Shown here one piece after another: positions 56,266 through 64,000 of a DNA stretch of 64,000 nt. The position numbers were made by a program, and so were the translations under genes. Within the stretch, counting starts at the first letter, position 1; the number at the start of each line of letters is the position of its first letter. Origin of the DNA: Larimichthys crocea. Lineage: Eukaryota; Chordata; Actinopteri; Sciaenidae. The DNA is taken from the NCBI RefSeq assembly GCF_000972845.2, contig NC_040016.1, forward strand, positions 25,291,320 through 25,355,319, in the 5' to 3' direction. The notes under the pieces are model-generated. The model saw only the letters and a list, made by a program, of their open reading frames with translations, had not been told where the DNA came from and searched no databases.

Positions 56266-59248
56266 TATACTGGTTGCAAAAAGAAATCTGATTGTATAGA
56301 AGTCTATGAGAAAACTATTCTATTCCTTGGTATACATTTTCCCAATGACATTATGTTCTTCTTTTGGAAACCATCGTCCCATTTAGAGGACGGACGTCCA
56401 GAATACAGTGCCTGTTCGAAGGAAGCTGCTGGTTAATTGTGCTAATAAGGTAATGTAATATATTTTTTTCTTATTGTGGAGTACACTTTCCCTGTTTCCT
56501 GTTTTCCTATTTGTACTTTCATGAGATCTTTTTCATTTGAAGTATAGAAAGGTACTGAAACCCATTTTAAAAACTAGTATGTCACGTTTTCAATGTGCGC
56601 AATGCGACAAAAACTCACACGGAGGAATTAAACATCTTTTTAAACATGGGAATGATTCACTTGTTATCTCTGTGTGTATACATGGAACGGTTTATATCTG
56701 CAGGTGGGTATTTATTGAGGTGCCGCGAGGTTAGACGACTGGAACGAAGATAGAGTAAAGGGTGAGGAGGGAGACGTGAGTGTAGTTTCTACCTGAGCTT
56801 ATCAGCGAATGTGTTGTATGAGAAGGTCAACTGGAGAAAATTAAACTGTCATGTTCTGTGGAGGTGAGGCTCAGCTACACGCCAAGACAATGGGAATCTT
56901 GCTCTCATGCTGACATACGTATAATGTGTTCTGTCCCTGTGTGAGAGTGTATAGTGTATTTCCATGTTTCCTACCAGTATGATTTATTCAAAGCCTTTCA
57001 TTGATAGAGCCATAAATAGAAGCAGTTGTAGTTTTAGTCTGAAGTCGTCTTTTAATGGTAGCTCAGATGCATTTTATGAAACAGTGGTTTTTGCTTGTGA
57101 AACACGATTAACACCCAGATTATGATGTCATAAGTAATGTGAAATATTATAATGTGTTCTTTGTTCACTTCCCTCCACACACCCAGTCCTGTCAACCAGT
57201 TACGTGGCTCTGATTTAGCTGCTTTCTGAAAGTCTGTCAGCGTTTGTTCCTTTATGATGAGTTTTAAGTCGGTATGACTTCTGACGGCAGAAAATTCAGA
57301 GCAGGGAGAAGTTAATCATCTACTTCACCAGCCTAACTAACTTCGGCCAACTGCAGAGGACGTGATAGTTAGACTAAGGCTCATTGTTTATGGACCATGA
57401 GTTGGTCTGGTAACCAATCCTTGCTCTGGTCCTGCTTTGGGGGTTTGTGGACCTGGGTGAACTTCACTAAACTGTGGATGGGAATACTTTCCTGTTTGTT
57501 GGATAGTGGGGAATCCTGAAGTGGAATTTGTGTTCGTTTATAAACTGATCTGAATCCTTGAACTTGGACTACTGAACGTTTTTTTTTTTCCTTTTGTGCT
57601 AACTGTATAATATTAAATTGTACATAATAATTTTTAATGGGCACATTTTAACACTGTGCAATAATACTGGACCAAATTCAAGAACTGTTGTTCCCATTAC
57701 TCACTTTGACATAAAAACATTGAAAAATAAAAAAAAACAAAACACAAAAGTTACCCTTTAATGCAACCTTTGCAAATCAAAGTTATTCACTGAGCGTTTT
57801 ATTTCACTGCCTTGCAATTTTTCATCTGTGGTGAGAAATGTGTACACTTACTGCATGCATCCCTGTGGGGGTTAATTCTGACCTTTACTGGTTCAAACTT
57901 GATCAAAGTGTTACCTACGTCGGGTGCCATTTATTAAAGAAGTGGTTTGAAGTTTAACCAGTTAAAAAGGTATAAAAAGTTTCAGGTTGAGGCCTGTGCA
58001 ATGAATGACTGATAATTGTGATTAACATTCTAGTGGTGAGTACAACATCTCTGTTGTTCCACTCACTGAAAGAGGGAGTATTAACTATTACTGACTAAAA
58101 CAGGATGAACAGCATTAGATCAAGGCCTGGTTTTGTCTGCAGTGGAGGTACATGAAGACCACGGTTTGAGGATGTAAGATGAATAAAAGTCCACTTGATC
58201 CCAAATGAATCTTCTGATTGTTTTCTGTCGTTCTCTGAGCTCAGTGGCAGAAGCTGGCAAGCTCACATTGTTCATTCTCAAGTTTCATCTTGTAACTTCT
58301 GAAGGAAATATTTAAAATTAAATTAATTATTCAGTCTGACTGTGGGAAATATTTCTGCATATTTCTTCTTTGTTTTCTGGGGGAAATCCGACTCTCCAAC
58401 AGCTTCACATCACACTTTCTCATCTTTCTCTAAACATCACCACTGCATGAAGATTACGTCAAAGATCCTCCACATGCTCAAACCGACCGTAGTCATGGCA
58501 GGACGACCTGACCTGACCTGAGCTGATTTCCAGTTCAGTTCTCGGCCATTCGCGCACCACATAGCCTAACCAAGCATACCAAGAAATAACCACTATGCGC
58601 TGTTCAAATGTCAGCTGTGCCTATTGAAATATTGAATTCAATCTGCTTTTGGCTGTAACAACGCTCCCCTGACCTGCATGCATGTTCCCACCATGTAACA
58701 CATTTGTATATGCCAGTATATAACTGTTTCCTCATGGGTGAGAAAAGAAGTACTTCCCACAGCTGTTACCTCTAGCAGAGGTATTAAAGTGGGGAAACCA
58801 CCCCCCCACACCAGATACAGCCTGATTGCTTACACAACACTTCTTCAGCTCATTAAGAACCAAAGTTGCCATCTATTTTTGGTATAGCAACTTGTTAAGA
58901 AGATTTCAGGGTTGAAAACTATAAGACAAAGGATTTCCTTCTGGATCTTCAGAGTTTGTGTAAAAATGCACTAATTGGGGCAAACTAAGTAGAGACGGTA
59001 ATTATGTTTCTTCCCAAATCTGTTGACTGCAAGATCTGCTGTGTAGGGAGCGCCGGGGTTAGATGAGGTACCAAGGATAGCTTAAGTAAAGAACTTCACA
59101 ACACAAGACTGCTGGTTTAAGGCGTACTCAAAATCATGCACCAAAAAGTGTTGAAGCAACATTTTTATAACTTTTCTAACATAAAATTCACTGTAATCAT
59201 ATTAATGGTGTCTCTGTCATTCGAACGTCTGGTCTTGCACTATTCTCT
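56266..59248. other. Unassigned non-coding stretch
   Basis: About 3 kb with only short frames and no recognisable transposon ends. The AT content is high in 57540-57780. Confidence 0.45.
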
Positions 59249-59366
59249 AAGTACGTAACGCTTTACGGCACTAAGTCACACAGCAGCAACTATTTCACTG
59301 ATTCTGGTGAAACTGGATCATATTTTATGGAGAAAATGTTTTTCTGGTTTTCCCTCTGACGTCCTG
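59249..59366 (+). repeat. 5' part of composite repeat (matches 47067)
   Basis: AAGTACGTAACGCTTTACGG... GAAACTGGATCATATTTTATGGAG matches 47067-47183 at roughly 95%. Confidence 0.85.
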
Positions 59367-60124
59367 ACGGAGCCGTGTGGAGAACAGACATGCATGTGTT
59401 TTATTTGTAGCATGTTGAGCTCAGACTCCATGTGAACATGTTTCCAAAAGATCAGAAGAAGAAGAAAACTTCATGTACATTTTGCAGAAAACACAAACTT
59501 CACCGACACCTACAGCTGTTACTTTGGACATTGAAATGTACAGAAGTCTGTGAAGTGTCTCACATGACTGCAGCCCACACCTGTCCCATCTGTGCTTCAT
59601 GCGGCGAAGTGTTATATGGAACAGTTGGAGGACAGAGCGAAGGATATTTCCTCATGATGAATACCTTCATTTCAACAAAACTTAAAATTACATTTATTTC
59701 CCCTCGAAGGTTTGCAGACAGATGTGGCCCTTCAGACAGACGTTAGCAGCCAGTGGCAACAACAACAAACAAATCCTCAATGTTTTTACTCGAGACTGAC
59801 GGAGTCCAGAGTTGTGTTTTCTTGCACCCTGATTTTCCTTCGGGAAATGTAATTTTAAAGAGGTTATTTTTCAAAAAGTGGCAGAAAATGAAAAGTTTAC
59901 TATTTAATATGCAGCAGATTCAGCCCATCTGTGTATGCTATCATTTAAATGAGCAACTAGTTTGTTTCTAATTGTTTTTCATTTTTACATTTTTTAGTTT
60001 GGGGTTTGTTTTCTTTCATTTTGGGGTTGAACGGTTGCAGAAACAGATTCACTGGTACGTTTGGACAAATGTTGGATCTCACATTAGAGAAAAAAACTAT
60101 TATCTGAAAGAAAAAGAGAGATTG
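59367..60124. other. Unassigned stretch between repeat parts
   Basis: A plus-strand frame from ATG 59438 to about 59746 contains CTFCRKHKLHRH and CPICASCGEV, which superficially suggest cysteine/histidine metal sites. The spacing fits no finger family I know. It lies inside repeat-derived sequence, so no gene is called. Confidence 0.35.
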
Positions 60125-60166
60125 TGCAAGAGTGCAAGCATGTCAGTGTTTGACAGAGAGTCATTG
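60125..60166 (-). pseudogene. LINE reverse-transcriptase fragment, part after the hAT insertion
   Basis: On the minus strand this flank continues the reverse-transcriptase reading interrupted by the hAT MITE: TNDSLSNTDMLALL. The TND follows the FTLY at the end of the other flank, as in L2/Rex1-type reverse transcriptases. Confidence 0.6.
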
Positions 60167-60174
60167 GTGTAGAG
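60167..60174. repeat. Left target-site duplication of hAT MITE
   Basis: GTGTAGAG, repeated exactly at 60655-60662. Confidence 0.93.
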
Positions 60175-60654
60175 CAGGGGTCCCCAAACCTTTTTCGGTG
60201 CGGGCCACATCAACTTGCCTTTCTGTGATGGGGGGCCGGGTTCAGTCTATAACCGGAAATGATATCAGTCCCACCAGGATTTCGCGGGCCTTTTTTGAAA
60301 TAGCTGCCAGCCAGCGCTGGGGAGAGGTCCCACGAGGGGATCCTCCCGCACCGTGCGGCTGCCCCTGACCCGCCGAGTTGAATCCCCCGGGCAGACTGCG
60401 CGGAAGTTGATCACGAACAAAGTCACGTCGGAATATACCATTGTGTGAGGGGATGAAAATTAGCTAGTACTGTAAACAGTTCGTAAATAAGGTAGATTTT
60501 AACTAGAATGCCAAGCTTAGTCATTAAGTGTGGATATTTTATAATGGGAAAATGCAGTTTTGAAAAATAGGCCATGTTTAGAGGGATTGTTTGGGATCGT
60601 TAAGTGGGCTACTCCAATTGTTTAGGCGGGCCGGATCCAGACCCCAGACCCCTG
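60175..60654 (+). mobile_element. Charlie-like hAT MITE, copy 2 (intact ends)
   Basis: The 480-bp element starts CAGGGGTCCCCAAACC and ends CCAGACCCCTG, with CAGGGGTC/GACCCCTG terminal inverted repeats and a perfect 8-bp target duplication GTGTAGAG. Its 3' 170 bases match the copy at 14635-15184. It has no transposase gene and would need one supplied elsewhere. It is inserted within a LINE reverse-transcriptase relic, so it is younger than that insertion. Confidence 0.93.
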
Positions 60655-60662
60655 GTGTAGAG
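60655..60662. repeat. Right target-site duplication of hAT MITE
   Basis: GTGTAGAG, copy of 60167-60174. Confidence 0.93.
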
Positions 60663-60795
60663 GGTAAACAGGAAGGGGCTCGGGACAGAACCTTGAGGGG
60701 CTCCTGTGTTGGTGGTGATGGTTCAACAGGTCACAGTCCATGACTATCCAGGCAACTGGTGGCAACAGGTCATTAATCCAGTTGAGTTTCCTGAT
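60663..60795 (-). pseudogene. LINE reverse-transcriptase fragment, TGAPQG part
   Basis: The minus strand reads NTGAPQGSVPSPFLFTLY (near 60712-60660). This is the conserved GAPQG..LSP.LF.LY motif of non-LTR reverse transcriptases. Upstream LNWINDLLPP fits the preceding WI.DFL region after a frameshift. It is the other half of the fragment at 60125-60166. The clade is probably Rex1/L2-like. Confidence 0.75.
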
Positions 60796-61195
60796 GGACA
60801 GTAAAATAAACTTTGCAACAGCCAACTGCAGCTGCCGTTAGCTAATGTTGGCTCAGTTTGTTGGCTGGCCTGGCTGCCTGGACTGTGAGCTCAGTGTTTG
60901 TTTGTACCACAGGCCTTTTTTTTGACCATCGGGAAGGGGAGGTTTTAGGCTCGGGACATGGGGGAATGCTGACGAGGAACAACGCTGCAATGGGCACCAG
61001 ACCTAGAGCACAGGTGAGCAGGCAGAGGCAGATGTAAAGACACCTAAAAGGACGTTGATGAGTAACAAGAAGCTGCCGGACAAGAGTAGATCTGGGACTG
61101 ATTTTTAGTCATTGGTGAGAGCTTGGTGAAATAAAGACAGACGCCGAGCTGGGCTGACTGCTGTTGGACTAAATGACATTAGCTGGCTGCTGTGT
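60796..61195 (+). repeat. 3' part of composite repeat (matches 47.2-47.76 kb)
   Basis: GACAGTAAAATAAACT...GCCGTTAGCTAATGTTGGCTCAGT, GAGCTCAGTGTTTG.TTGTACCA and GGTGAGAGCTTGGTGAAATAAA, then GACGCCGAGCTGGGCTGACTG, match the repeat at 47067-47760 in order. The 5' part of the same family is at 59249-59366, separated by the LINE and hAT insertions. Confidence 0.75.
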
Positions 61196-61689
61196 CTTGT
61201 GTTGTTGACCTTGACTGGGCGGGCTACATCACAAACCATACCAAATCTTACATAATGTTGCTTTAAGAACAGCGAGGTCCACATGTCTCTGTTCCCCCTG
61301 ACTTCAGTTTCAATCAGTCCTTTAATGTAAGCTGTTTTATTAAGAAACTCTCTCTGTCACTTCCCCAGGACTTTCTTTTACCCCAAAAGGAGAACAGCTT
61401 CAGACAAGCAGCTCTGTCTTCCCTTTGTGCTTCGACATCAGACTTCTCACTGAAGAAAATCAAATAAGCGTCTTCAATGCTCGCTCCCTCTGTTTCACTG
61501 CAGCACAGAGGGAAGGGAAATAATTCAATATGAGCACAAAAGGAAGAAAACATGGTTACAAAATCTGGGAGACTTTAAAAGTTGAAACCTCTCTGTGTCT
61601 GTCTCTTTGGTGCCTTTGACTTTAATGATAAACTGACAATATCAGGAAAGACACTGACCGTTAACCTTGTGATAAAAACATACATTTTA

Positions 61690-62142
61690 ATGTTTCATAA
61701 ACGTCCCCACATGACATTTGATCTAGTTTTTCACTGCATGATTCAAAGAGCCAGTTTTCAATCATTCATGAGCTCTCTTATTTTGAGTCTAAGAATTAAA
61801 CAAGTTATGTCAGATCTGACTTTTGAGTCTCACGTTCCTTTAAACAATGTTTTGGACTCCACCAACTCACAAGATCATCTGCCTCTTCAGCTGTTACATG
61901 CTCTTTATGCTACAAACAAGCTGCGAGATGCTGTCAGAAACAAGGCCACTGAAAGCGATGACACGATGAAGTTGTGGATCAATGAGCTGAAAGACACAAA
62001 ACAGACGAGTGGTACTGCAGAGTCGGGTGATAATTCACTGTGGATCCATCACAGTGTAGTTTGTCTTTCCATTGTTGACATAAAAATACTGATTAGTGCG
62101 GCTTTAACAGGTTACAGCAGCTGGAAATCTTCAGTGCAATGA
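61690..62142 (+). other. Open frame of about 150 codons, unrecognised
   Basis: This is the longest stop-free run in the window. It opens with TTG at 61582, and its first in-frame ATG is near 61690. The peptide includes LHALYATNKLRDAVRNKATE and MKLWINELKDTK, which look helical and charged, but I recognise no family. No Kozak context, splice signals or polyadenylation signal support it. The last 20 codons overlap one of the direct repeats flanking a LINE tail, which argues against a conserved gene. Confidence 0.2.
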
Positions 62143-62189
62143 GTAATCATTGCATGCTTCACACTCTGTTAGTGAATGGTGCTGGGACC

Positions 62190-62374
62190 TTCCTGTGTGA
62201 AGCTTACATGTCCTCCCCCTGTCTGCCTGGGTTTTCTCCGGGTTCTCCAGCCACAGTCTGAACTGACGACCCGTCCAGCACCACACCTATCACCCAATGT
62301 TGGAATTGGCTCCAGCCCCCTCCAACCCTGGTAAGGATAAGTGGTTATGAAAATTGGATGGATGGATGGATGAA
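62190..62374 (+). mobile_element. LINE 3'-tail fragment with (GGAT)n
   Basis: TGTGTGAAGCTTACATGTCCTCCCC, GGGTTTTCTCCGGGTTCTCC, ATTGGCTCCAGCCCCC and GGTAAGGATAAGTGG end in a GGATGGATGGATGGAT tail at 62354-62373. This is the same widespread fish 3' end seen at 27995-28144. Similar sequences of about 38 bases flank it (62079-62117 and 62375-62412). Confidence 0.75.
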
Positions 62375-62469
62375 CACTAAAAATACTCATTAGAGCAGCT
62401 TTAAAAGGTTGCACTTGAAAAAGTAGTTCTTGATAAGAGCTCTTCTGTTCTTTGACTTTGGACTTTGAC

Positions 62470-62800
62470 TCTCTGGAGAACTTTCCTATCCTGGAGAACC
62501 CTTTTCTGCTGTTTAAGGGTCTTTGAGTTACTGAATACACAACACCCTTTGAAGCACTTGTTTGGATGAAAGATTAACCGACAAAGAGGCAGTTTGAACA
62601 CTTATAAAACAGCCTTTACTGTGAACCTATGGCTTTAACTAATGATCGCCAAACCCACTGACTAAAAAAGGTTCTTTAAAGAACTTGATAATAAACGATT
62701 CTTTGAAGAACCATTAGGCAAAAGGTGCCTTGCAGAACTGAAAAAGCTCCTCCAATGGCATCACCATGAAGAACATGGGTGTGCACTGAATAAATGCAGC
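62470..62800. mobile_element. MITE-like element rich in GGTTCTTT/AAAGAACC
   Basis: AGGTTCTTTAAAGAACTTG, GATTCTTTGAAGAACCATTAGG and TGGAGAACCCTTTT carry repeated inverted GGTTCTTT/AAGAACC words. Fish genomes hold a common short element with such words. Ends are approximate. Confidence 0.45.
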
Positions 62801-63493
62801 TTCAATGCTTTACACTCTGTTGATGACCACTGAAAACAGCTCACTACTCACTGCATTACATGGACACATTTTCCTCCTTTAAGGTAAAAAGGTCCAGATG
62901 AAATTGAACATCGATCGGGGCAGTTCACACAGGAATGGAGGTCAATTTATAGCTCGCTCAGTAGACCCTCCAATCATGTACTGTATGTCTCTCACTATAG
63001 GTGGTCCAAACATTTCATCACCTTGCTTTGCCTCCTTTTTAGAAATCCAGCTCCAACCACCTCCACCTCCACCTCCACAGCCTGCTCCCTCTATTTGCAT
63101 GTATTTGTACATGAATTTGAATGTTTTAAATGTGTGTTCATGTTAAATGGATGCTGTGTATCTCAGGTTACGCCCGGAGCGGATATGAGTTCAACTAAAA
63201 TGCATATTTCCAGTCGTGAGATGTGAGGATTTTATTTAGACTTAATCAGTCCAATTACAACTTTCCTGACTTCAATCTCTACAAGAACCTGAAACCACTG
63301 AGGCTTTCTATCTTATCACAGAGTCTCTCTCTGTTTCATTCCTCCTCGCTCAGCCTCGTTTTTCCAGCTCCTCTTTCTGCCCTTGAAGGAGAAAACACAG
63401 CACAACAGAACAAATAATCTTCCTCTTCCACTCTTCAAATAACTCCCATCTCTGTCTGTTCTGAGCTGTGTTCATAGATAACTCTTTGTGCAT
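62801..63493. other. Unassigned stretch
   Basis: Only a short CCACCT run (about 63055-63076) is notable. No gene is recognised. Confidence 0.45.
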
Positions 63494-63511
63494 GTGTGTG
63501 TGTGTGTGTGC
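63494..63511. repeat. (GT)n microsatellite
   Basis: Nine units. Confidence 0.93.
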
Positions 63512-64000
63512 GTGCACAAGATTGCCCTTTTGGCTTTTAAAGAGTTTCAAACTTCACTGATGTCAAAGAAACAACCTGACGCTCCGAGTTCAAAAAGTCT
63601 CTCTGGAAACTTTATCGCTGCTGCGTGAGGTAAACATGAGTAACAGCACAAACGATGAGGACGATTACTGTACATCAGGAATCAGTGAGAGGTTATGATG
63701 TGTCAACAATATTTCCTGGCCTATTGATTTCTGTTTTATTCCTTCTCTTTATGTTCGACAGGCTTTAGTACGTCTGCTTTATCTGAGCTGCAGTGTAAAA
63801 CAAATGTCCTCCCATCAGCTGCTGTACCAAACATTCAGGTGGAAAACTGGCAAACCCAGAATAACTGTCTTCATCTTAAGTTGGCTATTGATATTGCAGA
63901 GATGTGCAGAGACTGCTGAGCCCACATGCCAAGCTCCGGTTCTGGCACGACACTGTCAGCATTCACCCGCACCCCAGGCCTGAAAACCTCAGCTACTTCT
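63512..64000. other. Unassigned stretch to window end
   Basis: No gene or repeat recognised. Confidence 0.45.

Noticed and set aside
59438..59746. Zinc-finger protein
   Set aside because: Cysteines and histidines are present, but their spacing fits no known finger and the frame lies in repeat-derived DNA.
61582..62142. 186-codon open frame as a gene
   Set aside because: It begins with TTG, the first ATG is about 36 codons in, no domain is recognised, and its end overlaps a repeat flank.

Overview
This window looks like teleost fish nuclear DNA. It is dense in long CA/GT dinucleotide arrays and holds fish-type repeats: a tRNA-derived SINE, LINE pieces of several clades, hAT elements, Tc1-like transposase remnants, and fish MITE-like families. 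Codon-like ORFs are short, start at arbitrary codons and mostly overlap repeats. I found no convincing host protein-coding gene, rRNA, functional tRNA, operon or CRISPR array, so I read it as intergenic or intronic sequence. The species cannot be named from this sequence.

Layout. 1-10 kb: alternating GT/CA arrays; a non-autonomous hAT element with intact ends and target duplication (945-1886); an AACCCA/TGGGTT MITE-like block; one copy of an inverted-repeat element (about 4842-5447); an LTR-like fragment; a SINE (7566-7858). 10-20 kb: an internally deleted Tc1-like copy, two RTE/Rex-like LINE fragments (one with a 10-bp target duplication), a Charlie-like hAT MITE, another LINE ORF fragment, and the second copy of the inverted-repeat element. 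20-32 kb: CA/GT arrays, purine-rich tracts, two inverted copies of one unnamed repeat, a LINE tail, and a decayed IS630/Tc1-superfamily transposase. 32-48 kb: the first and second copies of a nearly identical ~0.5 kb repeat (about 32 and 46 kb), a perfect 45-bp tandem duplication, three copies of another unnamed repeat, a pyrimidine-rich tract, and an 80-bp perfect palindrome (47442-47521). 48-64 kb: an L1/Tx1-like LINE C-terminus, a solo LTR with 5-bp target duplication (52227-52691), a 10-N assembly gap flanked by a 199-bp duplication, a Tc1-like transposase remnant, and a hAT MITE inserted inside a LINE reverse-transcriptase motif (60175-60654).

The elements do not form a cooperating system. 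They are independent insertions of different ages, some nested. The best-supported calls rest on target-site duplications and terminal repeats visible in the sequence. The observations most worth checking are the perfect palindrome, the duplication around the gap, which may be two haplotypes joined end to end, and the near-identical repeat pair. I saw no sign of a previously undescribed biological system.
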